Assembly (NCBI GenBank): GCA_949987565.1
Contig: OX465121.1
Span: 4,656,956-4,720,955, forward strand
Direction of reading: 5' to 3'
DNA length: 64,000 nt
Source: Luidia sarsii
Lineage: Eukaryota; Echinodermata; Asteroidea; Paxillosida; Luidiidae
Below the pieces are notes generated by a model, which worked only from the letters and a program-made list of their open reading frames with translations, was not told the origin of the DNA and made no database searches. This document shows positions 11,918 through 24,400 of this stretch, piece after piece. A program made the translations under genes and the position numbers. Position 1 is the stretch's first letter, and each line of letters begins with the position of its first letter.

Positions 11918-11950
11918 CTGCTACGGACTGCAACCACGTTAGAAAAGAGG
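11918..11950 (-). promoter_or_regulatory. RPL30 leader exon with 5'TOP start
   Basis: On the minus strand a pyrimidine run CCTCTTTTCT (11950-11941) is followed by AACGTGG and a perfect donor GCAG/GTGAGTA (exon ends at 11918). A C plus pyrimidine tract at the cap site is the 5' terminal oligopyrimidine motif that couples ribosomal protein mRNA translation to growth signalling. The next exon begins after TTTCAG at 11797, so RPL30 has a short non-coding first exon, as many ribosomal protein genes do. The exact start is inferred from the motif. Confidence 0.7.
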
Positions 11951-12414
11951 CTGAATAACCACAATGCACTGCTTCATCCGCTAGACCATACCGAGATTCT
12001 GAGATTCTTGCACCTTTTTTTAATTTACCGGGTTGAAAACGGAATCGCGTTGATTTCTCTTTGATCCAGTAGATTTTATGTTATATTTATGCTCTAATAA
12101 GATTTGTTGGCGATGCTTTCTTCTTCGAATTCCATGCAGTAAATCAAAATCCATACATCTGACCACTTCAGGAAGTTCCGATAAAACCCTCCGGTAAAAG
12201 AATGTCCAAGAGGCACTTGGGGAATTGATGTGCGCCTGCGCGGTGAACCCAACTACATGTCAACGCACTCTGGGGTCAAATACCATCGCGACGAGAACGC
12301 CGTCTGCTCCGAAATCTGAAGTCATTTTGCTGCTTTACCAGAACGAAAACATGTTTCCCGAAGAGTAGCAGTGAACCCGGTTGCGTATAAGTTAAGATAG
12401 ACAACACTGCAAAG
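11951..12414. promoter_or_regulatory. Divergent promoter between RPL30 and WDR35
   Basis: The RPL30 cap site and the WDR35 start codon are about 465 bp apart in head-to-head orientation with no repeats between. TGCGCCTGCGC (12231-12241) closely resembles the NRF1 site, common in housekeeping and mitochondrial or ciliary gene promoters. No TATA box is seen. I looked for an RFX X-box near WDR35: TACCATCGCGAC (about 12280) is only a weak match. Confidence 0.55.
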
Positions 12415-15400
12415 ATGTTTATTTACCTGAGCAAAAAGGTAAGTGCAGATCATGATTAAAACCAGTCATTTGTTGACGCAACTGTCTGGTTGACGTTGAC
12501 AAGTTACATTGGTTTGCACATGGAGGGTTTGCACGTCTGAACTGTCTTGTTAATTTGAATCATTCCTCCATGATTGAATGAAATGAAAACTCAATTTTAA
12601 AAATAAATGCGCCTGGTTCTTCACTCTGTTTTATGCAATGCGAAAATGGTACTGAATTAGTGATTAGAACAATACTACTTACAAGATCCACATTGAAATG
12701 TTTTATTTAAAAAAGTTTCATTAAGTTTTGGTTAAAAAACAGTTTAAGTTTATTAATTATTATTTTAGTATTCAATGGTTTAATAAAAATATCATTAGTC
12801 GCGACCTAGGGCCGAAATGAAAATGGTTTACAATTTAAAAACATGAATCATAAACAGTACTAAGAGGAAGTTAAGTTAGTATTATATTAGTACTTTTTTA
12901 GTAGTTGTAGTCTCCAAATAGGCTTTATAATTAATAAATTCCATCTAAAGGAGAATTAATTACAATTAAGAACCAAATAAAATAAAATGAAATGAAATGA
13001 AAAAAATAAATAAAAATGTCCGCACTGAAAAACAGCTTACAGGAATTTGCAAACGATTGTACAGCCTACAGGTAGTTGATCTAATTATTTAGTTCTAGAT
13101 GTAAATAGTTATTAAGAATTGCCGGAAATGTCTGAATTATATACAAATATAAAATGATTTGATGATTTAATTTGTTTTCCGAATCTTTTTTTTCTGTCTT
13201 TTCTGTCGGTGTAGATCGCTATACCAAACAACACCAAGCTTCGATGTGTCTCATGGAACAAGGACCAGGGCTTCATTGCCTGTGGTGGAGAGGAAGGTCT
13301 CCTCAAAGTCTTGAAGCTTGAGATCCAGACCAGTAAGTGGCCTTTGCACTTCCCTAATGATATATTTGGAGGCCAAACAATAAATTTGGTGGCCAAACAA
13401 TAATTTTGGTGGCCAAATAATTGATTTGGCGGCTAAATGATACATTTGGCGGCCAAATGTATTTGGTGGCCAAAGTCTTGAACTTGAAGCTTGAGATCCA
13501 GACCAGTAAATGGCCTTTGCACTTCCCAAATGATATAATATTTGGAGGCCAAAAAATATATTTGGTGGCCAAATAATTTATTTGGTGGCCAAAAGTCTTG
13601 AAGCTTGAAATCTAGACCAGTAGGTGGCCTTTGCCCATCTTTTTTTCCCATTTTTTTTTTCCCATCTTTTTTTCCCCCATCTTCTCTTTTCTGGTGACCA
13701 GTCAGGCCAGTTTGCAACATGTTTGTATATTAACTCCAGGCTTTATCTGTTTGTAAGGATTTCAATTTGGACCATGTCATCGTGTTATTTTTTGCAGGTA
13801 AAGATGCCAAAATTCGAGGTTTGGCTGCTCCCAGCAACCTGTCCATGAATCAGACACTAGAGGGCCACGGAGGTACTTAAAATGCAGTTTGAATATTCAT
13901 TCCTATGATCATAATGTAAGGTGCCTCTTAGAAGACACATTAAAACAATATTTTACAGTAGCTCAGATTTCTATTTGTTGTCATGCATTGAAAAGTCTTC
14001 ATTCACTGCCTAAAGTGATTAACATAAATTATTTATGATTTCTGATTTTTTTTTTCGCAAATGCCTCTCTAGGCCACTGTAGTTTTATGTCCCACTGCTA
14101 GGCTATTTTTTTCAACTTTTTTTTTCTTTTTTAGGTGCTGTTCAAGTGACCACATGGAACTCCCAGTACCAGAAGCTGACTACCAGTGATCAGTATGGCC
14201 TCATCATCGTCTGGATGCTCTACAAAGGTGAAGCTTACGGATGACCGGTTAAAATATCAGTTTGTTTTAGTCCGCTGCGTTGCTGGCTCGGCGCTGCCCG
14301 TCTTTCTGAATCCTTTTCCCGATTTCTGTACTTCACTAATAGTGCGCGATAAGGCAGACTATAGGCTGGCTCTGTGTTTTTTTTTATACCCAAAACATGA
14401 CGAAAAAGCATGACACAGACTCTACACCCATACACCATCAAAATCACGGCCGTGTGAACCAGCCTGTAACCACTAATAACCGACTCTGTAACAACTAATA
14501 ACCGACCCTGTAACCACTGATAACTGACCCTGTAACCACTAACCATTTCCCCACCGTCCATCCATGCTCAGGTTCCTGGTACGAAGAGATGATCAACAAC
14601 CGGAACAAGTCGGTGGTGCGTAGCATGGCCTGGACACCGGATGGCCAGAAGATCTGCATCGTGTATGAGGACGGTAAGTAGCCGCTCTCTGCTGTAGCCA
14701 GACAGCGTGCCGGTAGGGAACCAGTCACGTGCAGTATATACCCCATCCTTGCACTAGTTTAGGGCTGGTAACCGCCCTTCAATTTTGGCTGTTTTGGCCC
14801 TCCGTGGTATTTTACAATAAACGTTAAGTAACTTTGACTTAATCCTAGCTCAATAATTCTTGAAGAACTCAAATTTGCAGATGTGTTAATGGAATCAGTA
14901 CGTATACCTCTGTGTGTGTTTGTGTCGGTGTGGTGCTGCAGGGGCTGTCATTGTGGGCTCGGTGGACGGCAACCGTATCTGGGGCAAGGACATCAAGGGC
15001 AACCAGCTGACCAACGTGGAATGGTCCTGGGACGGCCGCCTCCTCCTCTTCGGTATGAGCAACGCCGAGATCCACATCTACGACAGCCAGGGCAACTTCT
15101 GCGTGAGTACAACCTTTTTTCTTTTTTCATATATCATTTTTCTATTTTTCATTGTTTCCCCCTTTTTTTTGGGGGGGGGGGTGACAGGGAGAAAATGTGA
15201 CTCTGATCCAGGGACTTGTAAAAGTGCCTGAGTTGCCTACTTACACTCCTGCATATATTGCTGCATATTTACATTTTCCCCGCAACCTTTGCCCGTGTCA
15301 CAGAGTAAGCTGATCACCTACTGTCTGGCCAACGCGACGGGAGCCGTCAAGATTGCCGGCATCGACTGGTACAACGGGCGCTTCGGCTACGTGGAGCCCG

Positions 15401-18400
15401 GCTGCCCCACCCTGGCCATCTGCTTCGACAACGGGCGCGCCCAGATCATGAAGAACGAAAATGACGAGAGTGCGTGAGCCCTTGAAAAAAAAAAAAAAAA
15501 AATTAGGCCGGGACTGACGCTTAGATGCTAGCAGGACCTTTCTCGAAGATGCCTTTGAGAAAGGTCCTGCTAGGATCAAAACGTCAGGCCTTCAAACTTA
15601 TGAAATGCTCGTATTGCAGGTCATTTTGGTTAGTGAACAGTTTTATTTTATTTACTTCATGTCAGACAGGACATTAGGATATTGTAATGCCATTGGGGAC
15701 CCGACTAGCGCCAAACTATGGGCAGAAGTAAAGAGCTCAAATTTGTGATGTGATGTGTGTTCAAATTTTCCCATGGTTCTATGACGCTAATGCTCACACA
15801 CATTTGTGGTTTTTTTATATACCTCCATGACGTCTCTCTCTACTTCTGCCCATACTTAAGATGGCAGCCTCCATAGGTTACATATTATGTGTAGCAGACA
15901 TCCGGTGTGCAAGAATGTCTTCAAGCCAAAGTGCCACTTTCTCTATAGGGAATTATGTGTTGTAATGCCTGCTATGTGTTTTGGGGTTTGACCAGATCCT
16001 GTGCTGATAGACACAGGCATGAGTGTGGTTCAGATCCAGTGGAACCACACGGGCTCGGCGCTGGCCGTGGCTGGTTCCCAGCGGTCTGTCCAGCAGGACA
16101 AGGACATCAATGTGGTGCAGTTCTACACACCCTTTGGCGAGGTAAGCCATTGAACGGGATGCTGGGTACCAGCTAACTTAGGCCTGCATCCCTATTGGGA
16201 AATAAGGTCGCAGTGAGATCCTTCCATCTTGTCCTAATCCTTGGCTATGTACTGTGCCTGGTTAGTTTAGTTTCTTCATCCTTATTGGGACATAAGTTCC
16301 TTCCATTTTGTTCCAATCCCTGAACATTGTTGTGATGTTTAGTTTGTTCATGGCACCAAGTCCTTATCTTTGGCCACACACTGTGCTTATAGCCCAAGGA
16401 AAGGCTATAAATCCAAGTCTGTTTCTCAGTCTGGTTCCCCGTCTTCCTTCCTGCCCCCAGCACCTGCGCACGCTCAAGGTGCCCGGCAAGCAGCTGACCT
16501 CTATCTCCTGGGAAGGGAGTGGTCTGCGCATAGCCCTGGCCGTGGACTCCTACATCTACTTTGCCAACATCCGGCCGGACTACAAGTGGGGCTTCTGTGC
16601 CAACACGGTGGTCTACGCCTTCTCCAAGCCTGAACGAACGGAGCAGTGCGTGGTCTTCTGGGAGACACAGAGCGGAGAGGTAACATGCTTTCTGTCTCTG
16701 TCCTCTCTCTCTCTCTCTCTGTCTCTGTCCTCTCTCTCTCTCTCTCTGTCTCTGTCCTTCTCTCTCTCTCTCTCCTTTCCTCTCTCGTTTTTCTGTCTCT
16801 GTCTCTCTCGTTTTCTGTATCTGTCTCAGTCTCTCTGTCTCTCTGTCTCACTGTCTCTCTGTCTCACTGTCTCTCTATCACTTTCTTTTCCTCTCTCATT
16901 TTCTGTCTGTCTCTGTCTCTCTCGTTTTCTGTCTCTCTTCTGTTTCTCTCTCTTTGTTTTTCTCTGCCTATCTGTCTCTGTCTCTCTCCATCGCTGTCTT
17001 TCTGTCTCTTTATGTCTCTCCCTCTCTCTCCTCTCTCTCTCTCTCCTCTCTCTCTCTCTCCTCTCTCTCTCTGTCTCTATCTCCTCTCTCTGTCTCTCTC
17101 CTCTCCGTCTCTCTCATCTCTGTCTGTTTCTCTCTCTTTGTCTTTCTCTGCCTATGCCTCTCTCTGTCTCTTTATGTCTCTCTCCCCTCTCTCTCTCTCC
17201 TCTCTCTATTTTCCACCAATCTGTGAAATCAGATTCCTGCAATAGGATTCCATCCAACATGGCATCAGTCATTATTAATATATGAAGTGTAATAATCTAT
17301 TCACTGATTACCATGACTGAATATTCTTCTCCTCCTCCATACTCTCTAGCGTCACATCAAGTATGTCCGGAACCTGATTTCAGTCACGGCCTACGGAGAC
17401 CACTGTATCCTAGCAACCAAGGCCGACGAGAGCACGGGACAGGTCAGTATGAACAGAAAATTGGCCTCATATCATCTGTAGAGGGCGCTCTCTCCTTGTC
17501 TGTGTTTTAATGCTCAAGCTTGACAGATCGAAATACATGAACAGCCTTTTTCTCCACTTGAAAAAATAGAAGATTGGTTCAACTTTTATAATCACACAAT
17601 TTGTAACCTCAAGCAGTACCTTCAATTTACATGTAGTCATTTGAAAATCACTCATCGTACAGATTGAGAGGGCCTGACGTTTTTTGGCTCAAATCTGAGA
17701 AAGTAGAAAAATGCACCGTTCTGTAGTGTAAGAAATAATTTATTAGTCGTGAGTAATAAACTATTTGTCAATGTTTGAGTGAAGATTTCTAGGAAAGTAC
17801 AGCATTCCAGACCGTAAGATTTCAACATGAGGATTCTACCATGACCATCTACAAACTGTATAAATTAGAAGGAAATCTGTGGACATTGATGTTTTCCGAT
17901 CTTCCTAATGTTGTATTGGTCCTTACTGAACTACTGAGGATATTACAATTGCTGTAAACCTGGCTATAGCAGCTCAGGGAGCACACGCTGTTTGCATTTT
18001 TATATTCTCATGACATGTTTGAGTTGATATTCATGTTTCACTTTTTTTTCGTAAAATTTACATTTTGGCTGCTATGCTGTAAAGGAATTGGGAGAGCCCC
18101 AGCAGGTAGATAGGCGTGTCTGGCATGGTACCCCTCAATGCCCACATATCCCTCCCCTGGTATTCCCCTATTTTGAGTGGTTGTACCCATCTCTACCCGT
18201 GCCATCTCCATTCCCATCCCATCCCACCCATCTACCCAGTCATACACCCCTAATTCCCCACACCCATCCCATCCCATCTACATTCCCATCCCATCCCACC
18301 CATTTACCCAGTCACACACCCCTAATTCCCCACACCCATCCCCATCCCATCTCCATTACCATCCCATCCCACCCATCTACCCAGTCACACACCCCTAATT

Positions 18401-21400
18401 CCCCACACCCATCCCCATCCCATCTCCATTACCATCCCATCCCACCCATCTACCCAGTCATACACCCCTAATTCCCCACACCCATCCCCATCCCATCTTC
18501 ATTCCCATCCCCATCTTACCCATTTACCCAGTCACACACCCCTAATTCCCCACACCCATCCCCATCCCATCTCCATTCCCATCCCCATCCCACCCATTTA
18601 CCCAGTCACACACCCCTAATTCCCCACACCCATCCCCATCCCATCTCCATTCCCATCCCCATCCCACCCATTTACCCAGTCACACACCCCTAATTCCCCA
18701 CACCCATCCCCATCCCATCTCCATTCCCATCCCATCCCACCCATCTACCCAGTCACACACCTCTAATTCCCCACACCCATCCCCATCCCATCTCCATTCC
18801 CATCCCATCCCACCCATTTACCCAGTCACACACCCCTATCGCCCCACACCCAACCCATCTCCATTCATCATCCACCAATGTGCCCTCTAATCCTTCCCAC
18901 CCATTCCACCCACCCATTAATATTCAATGAACACGTACACGCCTATCCTCCACCCATTCCGGAATCCACCCACCTAGATGTACCCAAACACACAACCCCT
19001 GTCCCCCATCATTCCCACCCCACCCTCTTCCGTTCCTTTCTCTTACAGTTACCCATTACCTCCCTGTTACCTCTGTCCCTCCTCTCCTCACCCACAGTAT
19101 GTCCTGGTGCTGTGTAACTCCATTGGCACACCCCTGGAATCCAAGTACATCGATATAGGTGAGTTGCAAATTTAGAAAAGTTTAAAACAGGAATGCCAAT
19201 CAGCTAATCTAACTCGCACGGCATGATAATGTACATTTATATAGAGCCAAATGCATTAGGGTGGTTAATGTTAGTTGTTTACAACAACTGGTTGTTTGCA
19301 TCTGAATTAAAGCAGGGGCGTGATCCCTGGACACATTTTCATATGGCAGTTAATAATTTAATTGCCTCTGACCTGCGCCCCCAACGCGGCAAAGACTAGT
19401 TGACTATTTTAGGGAGGCCACTATCTAAGGGCTAGATAGCTCAGGTGGTAAGAAAGTTGGCACGCAAAAGCAGAGGTGTCAGGTTCAAATCCCGGTCCAG
19501 TCAAAGTTTTTGTCGCGGATATACGGCAGTTAACGGTTGAATTGCTTCTGACTGGCGCCCTCACCCGTTTTGACCCGTATCTATTTGATCCTGCTAGGAT
19601 CAAAATGTCAGGCCCACTAAATTTTAAGATTTGCATTTTGGAAATTTTAGTCAGTAAGCAGTTTGCAACATTTTTGTATATCACTTTAAGCCGTATCTAT
19701 TTGCGTTAAAAAAAAATCAAGATCCGGCGTACGTCTGCCTGACCCGCACCCACGTCATCGCGGCGTCCAAGGAAGCCTTCTACGTCTGGCAGTTCAAGAC
19801 GGTCAAGAAGCTGACCGCCATGGAGGTCAACCAGGCCGTGGGCCGCAGGAAGGACAGCCGGGAGCGGGTCTACCACATTGATGACATGCCGTCTGGCGCC
19901 GGCGAGTCCGTGCTGGACTTCAGCAAGGCCTTTGCGGTGAGAGGGGAGAGAGAGAGAAGGAGGGGAGAGAGGGGAGAGAGAGAAGGAGGGGAGAGAGGGG
20001 AGAGAGAGAAGGAGGGGAGAGAGAGGAGAGAGAGAGAAGGAGGGGAGAGAGGGGAGAGAGAGAGAAGGAGGGGAGAGAGGGGAGAGAGAGAGAAGGAGGG
20101 GAGAGAGGGGAGAGAGAGAAGGAGGTTGAACCCTGGCGCAGATATCATAGAGAGCCTCTTCACCCCTTCGAGCCGGGAAGCCGCTATGCATGCATAGGGA
20201 GTTTCAAAATTTGGACGCCGCTATTGTCCAAACTGTAGACAAAGACTCTTTTCAGCAATATGTATCATGACAAACACCTTTTTTGACGTCAGTTGCTGCA
20301 TGAATTGCCAGATTTTCATTTTTGCAAAGCAAAGAAGATTGGAATACCTCTATATGGTAACTATACGGCCCATCATGGAATACTGCTCTCATATTTGGGC
20401 TGATGTATCTGCCTGTCACTTGTTGGATGGGGTGCAGAGGTGGGTTATTAACCTTGTCGGCAAGGAGCTTGGGTCGTCACTGCAACCTCTAGTCCATCGT
20501 AGGATGGTAGCCTCCCTGAGGCTTCCTCTACCTATATTTCTAAGGAAGGTGTTCCAGCATGGTTAAGGGAATAGATGATGACCGGTTTTTGTAATTTTGT
20601 TCCGTCTTTCGCTACGACAGCCGACCAGCGATCCCGTGTGCTGCATCTGTGCCTCGGACAAACTACTCATGGTCGGCCGTGAGTCGGGGACGCTCAACCG
20701 CTACTCGCTGCCCCACCTGGCCCTGACCAACAAGCACACCGTCAACTGCCGGCCCCATGCGCTCTCCCTCAACTCAAACTCGGCGTGAGTCTTTGTGGTG
20801 CTTTGTAATTGCAATCTCACCGACCCCAAGAATTGTGCATCATTTATACCCAAACCGAACATAAACTCAATTTCATATCACACAAATGATGGAAAAAGTG
20901 ACTGGCAACTTTTATCAACCAACCCACATGTAGTTGCAATCTCACCAACACCAAACATTATACCATACGTAGCTATCATTGTGTTAAATCTATCATTCCC
21001 CCTCCCTCCCTCTCTCCCTTCCCTGCCATCCCTCTCTCTCTGCCCTGCCCTGCCCTGCCCTGCCCTGCCCTGCTCTGCCCATCCCTTCCCTTTCCCAGGC
21101 GGCTGGCGGTCATCGACATCACAGGCATCCTGACCTTCTTTGACCTGGACACCAAGTGGGTGAACGACAAGGGTCAGGAGATGGAGGGTAAACAGCTGGA
21201 CTTTGAGCGCAAGGACGTCTGGGACATGAAGTGGGCCGGCGACAATTCTGAGCTCTTTGCCATGATGGAGAAGACGCGCATGTACATCTTCCGCAACCTG
21301 GACCCTGAGGTCAGACAGAAGAAATCCCCCCCCCCAAAAGAAAAACCTACAAAAAAAAAAAAAATAATAATAATAATAAAGAAAGAAAGAAAAGAAAATA

Positions 21401-24400
21401 CAAATTAAAAAAATCATTCAATAAATAAAAAAAAAAAAATATTGAATGAAAATAAAAAAATAATAAATTAATTTAAAAAAAAGGAAAAAAAGGCATTACT
21501 ATTTTTATTTTAGATGGTAATGTTAATGCAAAACCAAAGGTCTCGGGTTCAAATCCCGGTCAAGTCTAAGTTTTCGGAGTGAATCATTTTTTGGATTACG
21601 GAAACGAGACATTATATTGGCTGTGAAATACGTTAACCTTTAGCGTGGAATGTTTTGCTTCTGTGTGGATAATGTAATTCAATGAGGATAATGTAATTCA
21701 ATGAGGGTTTGCCCTGCTTGACGTGATAAGCACTGAGTGCTCAGTGCTTTGCCCGATGCCTGATGAAAAGCACTGAGCACTCAGCAGGGCAAACCCTCTT
21801 TGGTTTACATTCTCCTCAACGCATATATCATGTTATATCTTGGTTGTTATTATCCATACGTTAGACTTTCTTGAGTCATATCCGTTGTCTCCTTGGCTGT
21901 ACATTCCCAGGAGCCTATCTTGAGTTCGGGCTACATCTGCCACTTTGAGGACCTCCAGATCAAGTCGGTCCTCCTGGACGAGATCCTCAAGGACCCAGAG
22001 CACCCTAGCAAGGACAACATGCTGGACATGGAGATTAAGGTGAGAGTGCTACCAGGCGAGGTGCTTAGGGTTAGGGTTAGGGTTAGGGTTGGGGTTAGGA
22101 TTAGGGTTGGGGTTGGGGTTGGGTTTGGGTTAGGGTTGGGTTGGGTTGGGGTTGGGGTTAGGGTTGGGGTTGGGGTTGGGGTTGGGGTTGGGGTTAGGGT
22201 TAGGGTTGGGGTTGGGGTTGGGGTTGGGGTTGGGGTTGGGGTTGGGGTTGGGGTTGTGGTTGGTTTGGGGTTGAGGTTGGGGTTGGGGTTAGGGTTAGGG
22301 TTAGTGAATTTCTCTGTCGCCTTGAGATTTGTGTAGGTGAAAATGTAATTCAATGAGGATTTGCACTTCTGGTTGTGTAGTAAGCGCTGTAAGCTCTGTA
22401 TGCTGTGTGCTGAGTGCTTTGCCCAATTGGCTGGTGATTTGTGGAGGTGAGAATGTAATTTAATGAGAATTTGCCCTACTCATTGTATATGTGTAGTTAG
22501 CGCTGTATGCTCAGTGCTTTTCCCAATTGGTTTGTGGAGGTGAGAATGTAATTCAATCAGAATGATTTATGAAACTGTGCCCTAATTGGTGGACATGTTT
22601 GCTCTTTGTTTTGTCTCTGGACAGTCCCTTCGCGACTCCCGGGACCTCCTTGAGAAGGTGGGCATCGAGGATGCGGCCCAGTTTATTGAGGACAACCCTC
22701 ATCCCAGACTATGGTCAGTACACTCACTCACTCATCTCCGTAGTCTCACCGACCGTTGGTGCACTGATGCACGAACCTCCTCCACTCTCCCCTAACCTTG
22801 GTCTTCCCTATCAGGTCGTATATGTGGATGTCGGTCCATTCCCTTACATCATCCAGCCACTCTCTCCCTGCTCTGCCTCTTTTGTTTTGACCCTCTGTTA
22901 ACCCTAGTGTTATGGCCTTTGCTATTGTGTTTTTGGACGTTGTCAGTTTGTGTGTCTCTCTCTAGCTCTCCGAGGTAATAGCATTCATCCTTCTCCCCTC
23001 TCCCCTCTCCCCTCTCCCCTCTCCCCTCTCCCCTCTCCCCTCTCCCCTCTCCCCATCTTCCTCGCAGGCGCCTCCTGGCCGAAGCCTCTCTGGAGACGCT
23101 GGACCTGAAGATGGCGGAGCAGGCCTTTGTGCGCTGCAAGGACTACCAGGGCATTGAGTTTGTCAAGCGGTTGGGGGCGCTGCAGAGTGAGGTCATGCGC
23201 AGCGCTGAGGTGGCCGCCTACTTCAAGCGCTTTGAGGAGGCCGAGCGCATGTACATGGACATGGACAGAAGGTAAAGCCAGCAGACATAGAGGGCGCCCT
23301 CAGATCTCGTCTGCGTAATAGGCTCTTTATGAAATCGTGGATCTGGCTCGGGCTCAGGCTCCGTCTCTATAATCCGGGTTGTGGTTTTTTGGCCGATTTT
23401 TGAAGTTTCGTTCACCAAGAAACTGGAGCCTAAGCCCGAGCCTTTCAGCCCTTTCCCTCTCTTTCTTCCCTCTCTTTCCATCTGTCTGTCTCTCTTTCTT
23501 GTTCTCTCTCCCCTCACTGTCCCTCTCTGTCTGTCTGTATATTTGTCTGTTTGTCAGTCTCTCTCCCCACCCTCTTTCTCTCTCTCCCTCTCTCAGTCTC
23601 TGATTCTCTCTTCCTCCCCTCCCTCTATTTCCCTCAATCTCTGTCTCTGTCTATCCGTTCCTCGTTGGTCTGTCTGTCTGTTTCTTTCTCTCTCTACATA
23701 CCTGACGATCTCTTCTACTCTCTCCCCCTTTTTTTTTTTTTTTTTTTTTAATTTTTTTTAAATTTATTTATTTACCCTATATATCTCCCTGTAACTGGCA
23801 TTGTGTTTGCTGTTGGATGAGATTAATAAATAAGAAATAAGAAATAAGAAATAAGATTTTTTTTTTATAAAATTGTGCGCGGCTCTCTCCCCCGTTGTCC
23901 ATTTGCGTAGAGACCTGGCCGTCAGCCTGAGGGTGAAGCTTGGCGACTGGTTCCGCGTGGTGCAGCTGCTCAAGGCGGGCAGCGGCGGTGGGGATGACAC
24001 TCAGCTGCAGCAGGCATGGAACGCCATCGGTGACTACTACGCCGACCGGCAGAAGTGGAGCAACGCAGTCACCTACTACGTGCAGGGCAACAACCAAGAG
24101 AGACTGGCCGAGTGCTACTACATGCTGGAGGACTTCGCCGGTCTTCACCGGCTGGCTGACTCCTTGCCGGAGAACCACCGACTCTTGCCGGTATTGTCCC
24201 CCCCCCCATCTCTTTGAATTTCAAAGAAGTAAATAAACAAACTGCTCAGGACCTTTCTCAAAGGCAAAGCTCAGCAAAGGTCCTGCTAGGATCGAAACGT
24301 CAGACCCTCTAACTTTTGAGATTGATGTATCGCAGGTCATTTTAGTCAGTGAGCAGTTTGCAACAGTTTTTAGTTCAAATCAAAACAACAAAGTCCTCTT

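Noticed and set aside
12270..12295. RFX X-box for WDR35 (TACCATCGCGAC)
   Set aside because: Only part of one half-site matches, with no matching left half.
16308..17285. 325-codon frame including WDR35 exon 9
   Set aside because: Only 16461-16679 is homologous to WDR35; the rest is CT-rich repeat lacking stop codons.
21893..22336. 147-codon frame ending in GVGVGV repeats
   Set aside because: It is WDR35 exon 15 running on into the telomere-like array past its donor at 22040.
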